A stretch of 64,000 nt of DNA from Myxococcus guangdongensis (GTDB lineage Bacteria > Myxococcota > Myxococcia > Myxococcales > Myxococcaceae). How positions within the stretch are numbered: the stretch's first letter is position 1; each line of letters starts with the position of its first letter. Positions 51,101 through 58,167 of this stretch are shown here, in pieces. The position numbers and the translations under genes are program-made. Location of the stretch: assembly GCF_024198255.1 (NCBI RefSeq), contig NZ_JAJVKW010000004.1, positions 496,001-560,000 on the forward strand. Reading direction: 5' to 3'. A model generated the notes under the pieces. That model was not told the origin of the DNA. It searched no databases and was given only the letters and a program-made list of their open reading frames with translations.

Positions 51101-53356
51101 GATGCTCAACGGGTTGGCGCACGCCGTGAAGGAGGTCCCGTCCAGCGAGCACTGGTACGTCACCGGGGCCTCGTTGGAGGCGAAGTTGAACGTCGCGTTC
51201 GTGCTGTTCGTCAGGCCGCTGGGGCCGCTGACGATGCTGGTGTCCGGAGCCACGGTGTCCACGGTCCAGGTCCGACTGGCCGGCGTCGGGTCGATGTTGC
51301 CGGCCGCATCCCGGGCGCGCACCTGGAAGGTGTGGGAGCCCTGCGCGAGCCCCGTGTAGCTGGTGGGCGAGGTGCAGGCCGTGAAGGCCGCGCCGTCCAG
51401 GCTGCACTCATACGTCACGCCGCTCTCGTTGGAGGTGAAGGTGAAGCTCGCGCCGGTCGCCGCCACCGAGCCCGAGGGACCGGTGATGATGCTGGTGTCG
51501 GGCGCGACGGTGTCGGTGGTGAAGTTCACCGTGGTGGCCGGACTGGCGTTGTTGGCCGCGTCCCGAGCCGTCACCGTGGCCGTGTGGGCCCCCTCCGGGA
51601 GCGCGCTGCTGGTGCAGGACCAGGCGCCGGTGGTGGGGTGCGCCGAGGCGGTGCAGACGGTGACGCCCCCGATCACCACGCTGACGGTGCTGCCGGGCTC
51701 GGCCGTGCCGGTGAACACGGGCCGGTTGGTGCCCACGGTGCTCCCGTTCGTCGGCGCCGTCACGACGGGCGCGGGAGGCACGGACACGACGATGTTGGTG
51801 GGGCCGGTGGTGGTGGTGGACGGGGAGCTGTTGGCCGAGCTCGCCGGCGCGCCACGCTCGCCCTGGGCCGTGATGGTGGCCTGGTTGGCGATGACGCCGG
51901 AGGCCGCGGCATTCACCACGGCGCGGAAGCGGATGCTGGTGCTCTGGTTGAGCTGCAGGCTGCCACCCAGGGTGCTCGTCGCGCCCGTGCCCAGCCGCAC
52001 CGTGATGACGCCCGTGGGGCTGACCTCGCCCACGTCGTCGCCCTGGATGTCGGTGAGGGGGCCCGCGTTGGGGCCGGTGAGGATTTCGAGCGTGCCCGGG
52101 ACGTAGGCGAGCTGGGCGGGGAGCGGATCCCGGAGGATGGTCTCGATGCTGACGTCGTCACCGGTGTTGGTGGTGACGATGGTGTAGTCGATGAGGTCGC
52201 CGCCGCGCAGCGAGCCGTCCGAGCGCGGGTTCACCGCCGTGGCCGTCTTGTACGTGTTGGTGAAGTCGGGGCGCAGCGTGGCGATGGACGTCGCGAAGGC
52301 GCCGAGGATGTACGCGTCACCCGAGGACGTCGCCGTCACCGTCATGGACGTGGCGCCGCCGGAGACGTAGTTGGTGATGTCCACCACGTCCATGTCCACG
52401 CCGGACATGCTCGCCGACGCGCCCGTCAGCCGGGGCAAGTCGTTGGCGTGGCTCGCGGGCGTGCCGAGCACCGAGCGGGTGCTGTTGAAGAAGTTGTTCA
52501 CCGGGTTGGCGCCGTCGGAGATGTTGCTGCCGTTGACGCGGAACTGGTCGCCGGTGCGCGTCGCGTCGCCCTCGAAGGCCAGCACACCCAGCTTGGCGTC
52601 GAAGCCCGAGTTCGGCACGGTGAAGCCAGACAGCGTCACCGTCTGCGGATTGCCATTGCTGACGTAGTCCATGCCGTCGAACAGCGTCAGGTTGCGGATG
52701 GGCGCGTCCGGGTGGCGATAGAAGACCACCAGCGCCCAGGCGCTGAACGGGTCCGTGCTGTTGAGGTTGGCGAGCGGCGCGGAGTCGACGTCGCTCACCT
52801 CGTAGACACCCGAGCCATTCGCGGCGACCAGGCTGGTGACGTCCGCGGAGGACTCGTAGATGTAGCGGCCGTTGGGCGCGTAGCTGTGCGAGACATCCGC
52901 CGTCAGCATCTGCGTGAAGACACCGGGCCGGCCGAACTCGGCGGTGAGGTCCGGCGTCCGCGCGTTCGTCGTGGTGGACAGGTGCGCGGCCCAGTACAGC
53001 CGCGCGTACGTCACCACCGCGCCCGTGGGAATCACCAGCGCCGCCCGGCTGCGCGCCTGCGTGGCCGTCACCGAGGTGTTCGCCAGGGCCACGCCCGACT
53101 CGATGGTCCAATAGACATCCACCGCGTCGTCATTGGTGTTCGAGCCACAGGCCCCCACGGTGCCCACCAGGGGCGCGGGGACGTTGGAGGCGCAGTCGTG
53201 GGCGAGCGTGTTGCCCACCATCAACAGGTCGCCGCGCTGGTCCGCCGTGTGGCGGAGCACCGGCGCCGCCAGCGCCTGGCCCGCGAAGGCGGTCATCAGC
53301 AGCGGCAGCACCCAGCGCGTTCGCGCCGCGGCGCCGCGAGTGGAGGTCTTGGACAT
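45122..53356 (-). CDS. Giant surface protein: N-terminal isopeptide-type region, Ig repeats, TSP3 calcium repeats, MYXO-CTERM tail
   Basis: The 2,744-residue precursor has a signal peptide (LPLLMTAFAGQALA). The first 450 residues have strands like DUF11/SdrD-type adhesin domains (DLIDYTIVTTNTGDDVSIETIL). A long repeat region follows with 15 modules of one Ig-like type, each with a YECSLDG...CxxP pair of cysteines and joined by RTWTVDT linkers, interspersed with six Big_6-like modules (PVFTGTAEPGSTVSV type). The last 400 residues are thrombospondin-3-type calcium loops (DTDGDGLPDGIEV, DTDGGGVFDGIEDANHNGRVD). It ends GGGGC, a hydrophobic stretch and RRRARRD, a MYXO-CTERM-type sorting signal. 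It is probably a long fibrous adhesin or matrix protein. ATG 53356 was chosen because it begins the signal peptide. Confidence 0.93.
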   Translation of the reverse strand: MSKTSTRGAAARTRWVLPLLMTAFAGQALAAPVLRHTADQRGDLLMVGNTLAHDCASNVPAPLVGTVGACGSNTNDDAVDVYWTIESGVALANTSVTATQARSRAALVIPTGAVVTYARLYWAAHLSTTTNARTPDLTAEFGRPGVFTQMLTADVSHSYAPNGRYIYESSADVTSLVAANGSGVYEVSDVDSAPLANLNSTDPFSAWALVVFYRHPDAPIRNLTLFDGMDYVSNGNPQTVTLSGFTVPNSGFDAKLGVLAFEGDATRTGDQFRVNGSNISDGANPVNNFFNSTRSVLGTPASHANDLPRLTGASASMSGVDMDVVDITNYVSGGATSMTVTATSSGDAYILGAFATSIATLRPDFTNTYKTATAVNPRSDGSLRGGDLIDYTIVTTNTGDDVSIETILRDPLPAQLAYVPGTLEILTGPNAGPLTDIQGDDVGEVSPTGVITVRLGTGATSTLGGSLQLNQSTSIRFRAVVNAAASGVIANQATITAQGERGAPASSANSSPSTTTTGPTNIVVSVPPAPVVTAPTNGSTVGTNRPVFTGTAEPGSTVSVVIGGVTVCTASAHPTTGAWSCTSSALPEGAHTATVTARDAANNASPATTVNFTTDTVAPDTSIITGPSGSVAATGASFTFTSNESGVTYECSLDGAAFTACTSPTSYTGLAQGSHTFQVRARDAAGNIDPTPASRTWTVDTVAPDTSIVSGPSGLTNSTNATFNFASNEAPVTYQCSLDGTSFTACANPLSITSLSQGSHTLQVRAVDAAGNIDPTPASRTWTVDTTAPDTAITSGPTGTTNSTSATFSFTSTETPALFECSLDGGAFAACTSPTTFSSLSQGNHTLAVRARDSAGNVDATPATRTWTVDTVAPETTIVSGPSGTTASTQATFDFDSNESGVTYECSLDGATFTACTNPMTYTGLSQGSHTLQVRARDGAGNVDATPATRTWTVDTVAPDTSFASTPPSVSNSAVANFQFSSNESGVSYECRLDGAVLFTACSASQSFPGLSQGSHTLEVRAVDAAGNVDPTPATYTWTVDTLAPDTTLSGGPTGTTSNTGATFSFTSTESPQTFQCSLDGAPFTSCTSPTSLSNLADGSHTFAVRAVDAAGNVDPTPATRTWTVDTTAPDTSIVTRPPSVSASANAQFTFSATESPVTYECSLDGAAFSACASSQTFPNLTDGSHTLAVRARDAAGNVDQTPATYTWTVDTTAPDTTIVSGPSGLTNSDSATFGFGSSESGVTYECSLDGATFVACSNPVTFDNLSQGAHTLTVRARDGAGNVDATPASRTWTVDTVAPTTTFTSTPPSITNATSATFGFGSDTDPVTYECSLDGAAFITCSNPRTLTGLSEGSHTLEVRARDTAGNVDASPATYTWTVDTTAPDAPVIDTPANGVVVPTQRPVISGTGTAGTLVTVSVDGVVLGTAPVDALGRWTYTPTVDLGQGLHTAIATATDAAGNVSDDSAPSEFTVDTVAPDAPVITTPADGTTIATATPVYSGTAEPFAQVTVEVDGDVIGTVTANIDGDWSLPSPTALSEGPHTVEATATDSAGNTSDAASNDFTVDLSTPETYIDSGPAAFTRETTASFALRMENGGVSFECSLDGAAFTACTSPLNLTGLSEATHTLAVRAVNALGTVDPSPATYTWTVDLQAPAAPAVVSPANGGTVGTATPTITGTAASDSEVYLEVNGATYGPIPVTASGTWTFTFPTAQPEGPLTLTAVAVDAAGNTSDATSHGFTIDLTPPETFIESGPEALTRETSASFELRSEGDAVGYECSLDGSAYVACTSPVSFTGLADGSHTFSVRAVDAVGNADATPATHTWTVDTTPPDTLIVSGPDSPTRAVDASFELVASEPGSTFECSVDGAAYIACTSPALFEGFAEGEHTLTVRAVDAAGNVDPTPAEYTWTVDLTPPAAPLIASPAPGAVLADGVVTLTGTATDATSVTLTVGGVTYGPIPVNGTGGWSFTPPVTLGDGPYTAVVTATDAAGNTGASASVTFTVDTTAPDTAIDSGPAALTNVASASFVFSSNETPVTFECSLDGATFVACASQATFDNLTDGDHTLAVRAVDAAGNVDATPAEHTWTVDTQAPAVDIDSPAEGSESSVSTVTYSGTAEPGSTVTVTVDGTVIGTFEVDASGTWTLTGSAPLGEGSHTVSVTATDEAGNTSTPVVHTFTVDAEPPQTEFTQTPPTLTNQTSATFGFSSDESPVTYECSLDGAPFGDCQNPTELTGLADGEHTLEVRAKDDDGNVDPTPASYTWTVDTQAPDTRILSGPPLTEAPADATFVFESTEPGSTFECSLDGAAWTACTNPMAFTNLALGAHTLEVRAVDGAGNVDDSPASYSWNITADSDGDGLTDAEELALGTDPNNPDTDGDGLPDGIEVKVAGTDPLDDDTDDDGLLDGNEDANHNGIVDDGETDPKKADTDGDGLADGLELGLTEPQGTDTDPARFTPDADPSTKTDPLNPDTDGGGVFDGIEDANHNGRVDARETDPLFAPDDVDSDMDGIDDATEIALGLDPRNADSDSDGVPDGVDGITDTDGDGLIDALDPDSDNDGVLDGTEMGVTRETAHPHTDQSSPNFRPDEDPSTTTDPKNADTDGDGLKDGEEDTNHNGRVDARETDPNNPDTDGDGLPDGIEVKGENPTDPLDADTDGDGLKDGEEDANHNGRVDPGETDPNNADTDGGGASDGEEVAGGTNPLDGNDDFVVGGGGCTTGGAATLAPLALLLLALPLRRRARRD
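46300..51500 (-). repeat. Coding repeat array of Ig-like modules
   Basis: About 5.2 kb of related units (roughly 240-300 bp each) encode the Ig-like modules of the giant protein. Short blocks such as the GTCCACGGTCCACGT linker recur in nearly every unit. Such an array invites recombination and copy-number change. Confidence 0.85.
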
Positions 53357-53783
53357 GGTGGGGGCACCTGAAGAGGCTGGAGGAGGGGACGGATGCGCGA
53401 GGTCCGCGACGACCTGGGGCCGGACGCCATGAGCCCGGGAATCGCCGGGGGGCATGGAATCCCAGTCAGTTGTGGCTCGCCGGGGGGACGGCTCGGAGGC
53501 GGGGGTGGCTCGCTCTGTCACGGACCGTCGAAAAAGCAACCGCGGTGCCAGCGTGAAACACAGGATTCACGGCCGTGTTGTCGGTTTTCGAGGCCACATG
53601 AAACACAGGCTCGAAATGTCTGTCCGAGGGCTGGATCCAGATTCTGGAATCCGGACGAACGTGTCTCGACGGGACAGAGCGAGCGTGGAGAGTGGATGTC
53701 TGGGATTGCTGATTCGTGGCGAGCGAAATCACGCGTCGTGTCGACACTCGCAGCAGCGAATCCACTGGCACGCGTCGGCAGGG
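53357..53783. other. Upstream region of the giant surface-protein gene
   Basis: There is no gene in these 427 bases. They are less G/C-rich than neighbouring coding DNA. They contain a repeated 11-mer TGAAACACAGG (53554-53564 and 53599-53609) and a near-palindromic stretch around 53631-53655 (CTGGATCCAG then ATTCTGGAAT). These are possible regulatory sites for the surface protein. Confidence 0.45.
53554..53609 (-). promoter_or_regulatory. Direct repeat of TGAAACACAGG
   Basis: The 11-mer occurs twice with starts 45 bp apart, about four helical turns, roughly 200 bp upstream of ATG 53356. Spacing on one helix face suits a pair of sites for a dimeric regulator. Confidence 0.3.
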
Positions 53784-54449
53784 TCAATGTGGACGCGTGG
53801 CTGACGGAGGCGGGACGCGGAGCTGGAGCGTCACGCGCACGTTGTCCGAGCGGAGCCCCACCGGGCCATCGAAGGAGAAGGCCTCGGGAGGCAGCGCTCC
53901 CTCCCACGCCAGGGTGTCGTCGGCCCAGACGCGGAGGGTGGGGCGGACGAGCTCGACGCGCAGCACGTGCTCCTGTCCCCAGGTGGGCGCGCCCAGCGCG
54001 ACACGACGGGTGGGGCGCACGGTGACATAGCCCGCGTTCCCGCAGTCGGCGCTGCGGTGCAGGTCCGGGTTGTGCTTGTAGTTGACGACGAGGCCGGGCT
54101 TGGGCGTGAAGCGCCACATCACATACACCACGTTGCAGCCATCCTGGGCGCGCAGCTTGAGGCCCACCTGTTGGCGAGGTGCTCCGGATTGCAGCGCGCG
54201 TTGCTCCTCGGACGGGGCGTGAGGCGTGAAGCGCAGCTCGGCCCGCGAGGAGTCGGAGCCCGGGAGGATGGCTCTCAGGCGCGCGCCGTCCACGTCGAGC
54301 CGGCCGTCGGGCCGCTGCCGGGTCGCTCCCTCCGTCACCTCCAGCTTGCTCGGTGGCAAGGGCTTGTCCGCCGTCCTGGGCGCGGCCGCCAGGGCCCCTG
54401 TCCCCAGGCAGGTCGCGAGGAGCCACGTCGAGACGCGTGTCCTCCTCAG
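53784..54449 (-). CDS. Secreted jelly-roll protein, possible polysaccharide lyase-like, start codon probably CTG
   Basis: Reading from the CTG at 54449 gives a 221-residue precursor with a clean signal peptide (RRTRVSTWLLATCLGTGALA). The mature domain is beta-rich and contains SRAELRF (residues 68-74), which resembles the RxELR segment of PL7-type alginate lyases, then VYVMWRFTPKPGLVVNYKH and DTLAWEGALPPEAF. The CTG overlaps the upstream gene's stop as CTGA, the counterpart of the ATGA overlaps used in this operon. Standard start TTG 54359 would remove the signal peptide. Last gene of the exopolysaccharide operon; it could be a periplasmic lyase or binding protein. The lyase call is tentative. 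Confidence 0.6.
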   Translation of the reverse strand: MRRTRVSTWLLATCLGTGALAAAPRTADKPLPPSKLEVTEGATRQRPDGRLDVDGARLRAILPGSDSSRAELRFTPHAPSEEQRALQSGAPRQQVGLKLRAQDGCNVVYVMWRFTPKPGLVVNYKHNPDLHRSADCGNAGYVTVRPTRRVALGAPTWGQEHVLRVELVRPTLRVWADDTLAWEGALPPEAFSFDGPVGLRSDNVRVTLQLRVPPPSATRPH

Positions 54450-55576
54450 GGGGCGGTGCTCCCGAGGAACGAGGTGAGCGCCTCCACGTGGGCGGTGAGA
54501 TAGGCCTGCTCGGCGCGCAGCCTCGCCAGCTCCAACAAGAGGTAGTCGCGGAAGCGGCGAATCTCTCGGGTCTGCAGCGCCTCCACGTCGCGCAGCTGTC
54601 CCTCCAGGTCCGTCACCAGCGCCGTGACTTCGCGCAGCCGGGCCTCCTCCGTGCGATGTCGGGAGCGCAGCTCCACCAGGAGCTCGGAGACCTGCTGGTT
54701 CATCCCCTCCACGTCATGCAGCGTCGCGCGGCGGCGACCATCGCGCGCGCGGGCGTTCGCCTTGCCCTGCCACAGGTGACCCAGGTCATACGTGAGCATG
54801 ACCTGCCCGAAGAGCGGCACGTCCTGGTCCACGTCGAAGACCTCGTCGTACCCGCCGCGCACACTGAGCTGCCAGGCGCGCGCCCGGCGCAGTCCTCCGA
54901 CCTCGGACTCCACCGCGTCATCGGCCGCGCGGAGCTCCTCCAGCAGCGCCTCCAGCCGCTGCCCCCGAGCGAAGACAGGACGGGCGGCCAGTCGCTCCCG
55001 CGCCAGCGCCGTGTCCGTGCTGAGCGAGCGCAGGTGGTCCAGCCGCACCTGGACGGCGTTGAGCTCCTCGAGCGTCGCGCGGCCTTCCTTGAGGTCGTCG
55101 CGCAGCGTGGTGACGAGCGCCTCCGCGCGGGGCAGGGCCTCCTGGAGGACGCGGGCGCGGGCCTCGAGGGCGGAGTCCTCGCCCAGGCCCGAGCCCTGTC
55201 GCACCGCCGCCTGGAGTGACGAGAGCGCCTGGTGTCTGCGGCACTCCGCCGCCGCGCGTCGGTGGATGGTGCGTCCCCGGTACAGGCCCACGAAGTCGTA
55301 GCTCAAGCCCGCGGTGACGCGCAGCTTGGGCTTACCCAGGGCGGTGCCTCCCTCGGCCTCGCCGGTGTTCACCGCGCCGAAGCTCCCGAACACCTCCGGC
55401 GCCAGCTCCAGCGCGGCCTCCGCTTCACCCATCCCCTGGACCCAGTCGCAATAGCCCGCGGAGCGCTCCTCCAGGCGAGCAGCTGGCCGGGTGGCCTCGG
55501 GCGTCGACTGGGCCCAGGAGACGGGAGTTCGCGCGGCGAGCAACAGCAGCGCGCCGCAAGTCAGGCTCTTCCGCAT
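54446..55576 (-). CDS. Outer-membrane/TolC-like coiled-coil protein of the exopolysaccharide operon
   Basis: The 376-residue precursor has signal peptide RKSLTCGALLLLAARTPVSWAQS. After an N-terminal beta-like part (KLRVTAGLSYDFVGLYRGRTI), the sequence is dominated by long amphipathic helices (ALEARARVLQEALPRAEALVTTLRDDLKEG, LRSRHRTEEARLREVTALVTDLEGQLRDVEALQ). These flank a second strand region (QLSVRGGYDEVFDVDQDVPLFGQVMLTYDLGHLW). This alternation is typical of TolC-family outer-membrane channels, though at 376 residues it is short for TolC. It would form the outer-membrane exit for the polymer. ATG 55576 has GGAG at 7 bp; ATG 55597 is possible. It lies 32 bp after the membrane-fusion-like gene. 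Confidence 0.7.
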   Translation of the reverse strand: MRKSLTCGALLLLAARTPVSWAQSTPEATRPAARLEERSAGYCDWVQGMGEAEAALELAPEVFGSFGAVNTGEAEGGTALGKPKLRVTAGLSYDFVGLYRGRTIHRRAAAECRRHQALSSLQAAVRQGSGLGEDSALEARARVLQEALPRAEALVTTLRDDLKEGRATLEELNAVQVRLDHLRSLSTDTALARERLAARPVFARGQRLEALLEELRAADDAVESEVGGLRRARAWQLSVRGGYDEVFDVDQDVPLFGQVMLTYDLGHLWQGKANARARDGRRRATLHDVEGMNQQVSELLVELRSRHRTEEARLREVTALVTDLEGQLRDVEALQTREIRRFRDYLLLELARLRAEQAYLTAHVEALTSFLGSTAP

Positions 55577-55608
55577 GGGACTTCTCCACCTCGTCATGGG
55601 CGCGCGGC

Positions 55609-56694
55609 TCACAGCACCAGGGGCGCGCGGCCCAGGTGCAGCAGGTCCTCGCGGGCCGACGCGTCGTCCGTGAGCTTCAGCTCCACCATCACCCCGCGCA
55701 GCATGTGCTGACGGATGGGGTGCTTGATGGTGACCTCGCCCTCCAGCACCCCGCCCACCACGCCCACCTCGCGGCACCAGACGACCTTCAAGGCGCAGGC
55801 GAACAGGGGCGAGCCCTCCGCCGCGTTGCCCAGGTTCTCGTACGGCACGAAGGCCACCGTCAGGTCCTTCTCGATGGCGCGCAGGTACGGCGACGCCTTG
55901 AGCGACGCGATGAGCGCCTCGTAGCGCTGGGCCACGTCGTCGAGCGCCTTCGCGTCGTGCTCCAGGCTGCGCAGCGTCGCCTCCGCGCGCGCCTGCTCCA
56001 ACATCGAGTGCGTGTACTCCCGCTCCAAGAGCAGCACGTCCGACGTCATCCCGTCCGGCGTGCCGTCCTGCACCGCCGTCAGCCCCGCGATCTCGCGGTG
56101 GATGCCCTCCACCCGCGTCTCCAGGTCCACCGTCGTCTGCGCCAGCGAGAGGTTGCTCTGCGCCAGCTGCGCCAGGTGGTGGTTGAGGGTGAGCTTGTCC
56201 TCCTGCTGCAAGAGCCGGGCGCCATACAGCGCGTCCGTGCGCGCGCGGGACAGGCCCGCGTAGGCCCGGTTGGACTCGAGGATCTCCTTGCGCGCCTCCT
56301 GGTACTCCCGGCGCAGCGTCGACAGGCGTTTGGCGGTGCGGTCCTTGGAGGCGCGCTCGCCGCGCAGGGCGACCAGGAAGCGCTGCTGGAACGAGCGCTC
56401 CGCGGCGGCGGTGCGCTGCGCGTCCGTCATCCGGTTCTCCACCGCGCGCTTCTCGGCGAGCACATGATCTCGTGACGACGTCTGCGCCGCCAGCTGGGTG
56501 TTGAGCGTGAGGATCTGCGGGTCCGTGGGCGATATCACCGTGGGCGTCGCCCACGAGCGGCTCAGCAGGAAGAAGCCCTGCACCGACAGGAACCAGAGGA
56601 GCGCGGTGAGGATGAGGCCCAGCAACACCGAGCCCATCATCTTGTAGAGCGAGACGGCCACGGCGTTGATGCGATTGGCGACGCGTTGGTTCAT
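55609..56694 (-). CDS. Membrane-fusion-like protein (HlyD/Alg44-C-terminal type) of the exopolysaccharide operon
   Basis: The 361-residue inner-membrane protein has a short cytoplasmic N-terminus, one membrane helix (residues 22-44, SVLLGLILTALLWFLSVQGFFLL) and a long periplasmic coiled coil of about 200 residues (RTAKRLSTLRREYQEARKEILESNRAYAG). A small C-terminal beta domain follows (LKVVWCREVGVVGGVLEGEVTIKHPI). This is the pattern of membrane-fusion proteins that link an inner-membrane synthase to the outer-membrane channel. No PilZ domain is visible, unlike Alg44. Its ATG overlaps the synthase stop by ATGA, which indicates tight co-expression. Confidence 0.75.
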   Translation of the reverse strand: MNQRVANRINAVAVSLYKMMGSVLLGLILTALLWFLSVQGFFLLSRSWATPTVISPTDPQILTLNTQLAAQTSSRDHVLAEKRAVENRMTDAQRTAAAERSFQQRFLVALRGERASKDRTAKRLSTLRREYQEARKEILESNRAYAGLSRARTDALYGARLLQQEDKLTLNHHLAQLAQSNLSLAQTTVDLETRVEGIHREIAGLTAVQDGTPDGMTSDVLLLEREYTHSMLEQARAEATLRSLEHDAKALDDVAQRYEALIASLKASPYLRAIEKDLTVAFVPYENLGNAAEGSPLFACALKVVWCREVGVVGGVLEGEVTIKHPIRQHMLRGVMVELKLTDDASAREDLLHLGRAPLVL

Positions 56695-57941
56695 GGAGAG
56701 CCCTCACCAGCGGGGTCGGTCGGCAGCTCGCCGCGGTTGGCCACGGGACTGGGGGCCGGCGCGGTGCTGGCACTGCCCCGCGTCTCCCAGCTCCCGGAGT
56801 CCAGCGTCAGCAGCGCCAGCGGCGTGAAGAGCGCGTACGTCACCGGCATCAGCAGGGCCATGGGCAGGAAGCACGCCCCATGCACCCGCCGCTCCTCCGG
56901 CAGGTGCCGCGTCTCCAGCCGGTAGATGATTCCCAACAGGCCGATGACCAGGAAGTGGAACGCGAGGATGTCCAAGAACTCGCCCGTCAGGACGTTGTGG
57001 ACGATGACGACGGGGTAGGCGAGCAGCAGCGCGAGCTGCGACACGTAGTGGATGGTGATGACCGGGTGCAGCCTCCACGCGTGGGACAGGCCGCCCAGCA
57101 GGTCCACCAGGTTGGAGCGCCGCCACCGCAGCTGCTGGGAGAAGTAGCCCGCGAGCGTCGCCGGCGCGGCGGTGAAGCAGAACGCGTCCAGCGTGTAGAC
57201 GGTCTCATAGTCGTGCTTGACGATCTGCCGCGTGAGGAAGCGGTCCTCGCCGTACTTGATGGGCACGCCCGCGATGGAGCGCGCCTCCAGGATGGGCTCC
57301 AGCTCCAGCAGCACGTCGCGGCGGTACGCGGTGAGGCAGCCCGACAGGCACATCACCTGACGGAAGCTGCGCTCCAAATCCTTGAGCCACTGCTGGGCAA
57401 AGTGGAACTTGATCTCCACCATGCGCGTCAGCCAGTTCTGGTGGCGGTTCGTCACGTAGGTGCGGCCGCCCACCGCGGCGATGCGCGAGTGCGTGAAGCG
57501 GCGCACCAGGCGCCGCACGGCGGAGCGGTCCACGATGACGTCCGAGTCCACCGAGACGATGATCTCCGCGTCCACCGCGGCCTTCACGGCCCGGTTGATG
57601 CCCTTGCGCTTGCCCAGGTTCTCCGGGTTGCGCATGACGAGCACGTTGGAGTGGCCCTCGGCGGCCTTCATCGCCCACGCGTAGCTGTCATCCTTGGAGC
57701 AGTCGTCCACCACGACGATCTGCAGGAGCTCGTGGGGATAGTCCTGCTCCAGCAGGCTGCGGACGGCCGTGAAGATGCCCTGGCCCTCGTTGAAGAGGGG
57801 GATGACGATGGCGACCCGCGGACGGTACGCCTCGTCCACCTGGTCGATGCTGCGACCCCGCACGCGGCGCAGGAACGGCCCCAGGATGTAGCGGTTCATC
57901 AGCACGACGATGAACAGCAGGTGGATGGGAAAGAGCTCCAT
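56691..57941 (-). CDS. Processive family-2 polysaccharide synthase (HasA/NodC-like)
   Basis: The 416-residue membrane protein has an N-terminal membrane segment (LFPIHLLFIVVLMN), then a GT-A domain: VAIVIPLFNEGQGI, VVVDDCSKDDS, SVDSDVIVDRS (DxD), CLSGCLTAYRRDVL, GEDRFLTRQI and QQLRWRRSN, which is the QxxRW motif of processive beta-synthases. Several membrane helices follow for the channel. It should polymerise a sugar from a nucleotide sugar and pass the chain through the membrane. ATG 57941 was chosen because earlier frame codons are Pro/Gly-rich noise. First gene of a four-gene operon with membrane-fusion, outer-membrane and jelly-roll proteins. The polymer type is unknown. Confidence 0.9.
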   Translation of the reverse strand: MELFPIHLLFIVVLMNRYILGPFLRRVRGRSIDQVDEAYRPRVAIVIPLFNEGQGIFTAVRSLLEQDYPHELLQIVVVDDCSKDDSYAWAMKAAEGHSNVLVMRNPENLGKRKGINRAVKAAVDAEIIVSVDSDVIVDRSAVRRLVRRFTHSRIAAVGGRTYVTNRHQNWLTRMVEIKFHFAQQWLKDLERSFRQVMCLSGCLTAYRRDVLLELEPILEARSIAGVPIKYGEDRFLTRQIVKHDYETVYTLDAFCFTAAPATLAGYFSQQLRWRRSNLVDLLGGLSHAWRLHPVITIHYVSQLALLLAYPVVIVHNVLTGEFLDILAFHFLVIGLLGIIYRLETRHLPEERRVHGACFLPMALLMPVTYALFTPLALLTLDSGSWETRGSASTAPAPSPVANRGELPTDPAGEGSP

Positions 57942-58167
57942 CAGACCCCGCCCCCCATCACGCCCCCCTCCCTCGCCACGCCCGCGGCCCCCATGAGGGA
58001 GCGGTGGGAAAGTTGGCGATGCGGGGGCCCGCGCCAACTGCCCCCAGGGACGGTGGAAGGGGATTGCCCACCGGGGCGGGAGCACGCCCCCGCGGACGTC
58101 CGGAACGCGTCAGCCGGCCAGCCCCGCGCAGAGGGGAGCTTCCGCCGGCCGACGCTCCAGGAGGACG

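Noticed and set aside
46300..51500. CRISPR-like regular repetition
   Set aside because: Units are 240-300 bp, in frame, protein-coding and diverged. No short identical repeats with unique spacers are present.
50822..53371. 849-codon open frame on the plus strand
   Set aside because: Antisense shadow of the same giant gene, with no ribosome-binding site or domain.
53466..53771. 101-codon frame on the minus strand upstream of the giant gene
   Set aside because: Codon use is unlike neighbouring genes, there is no ribosome-binding site and no recognisable protein pattern. The region looks regulatory.
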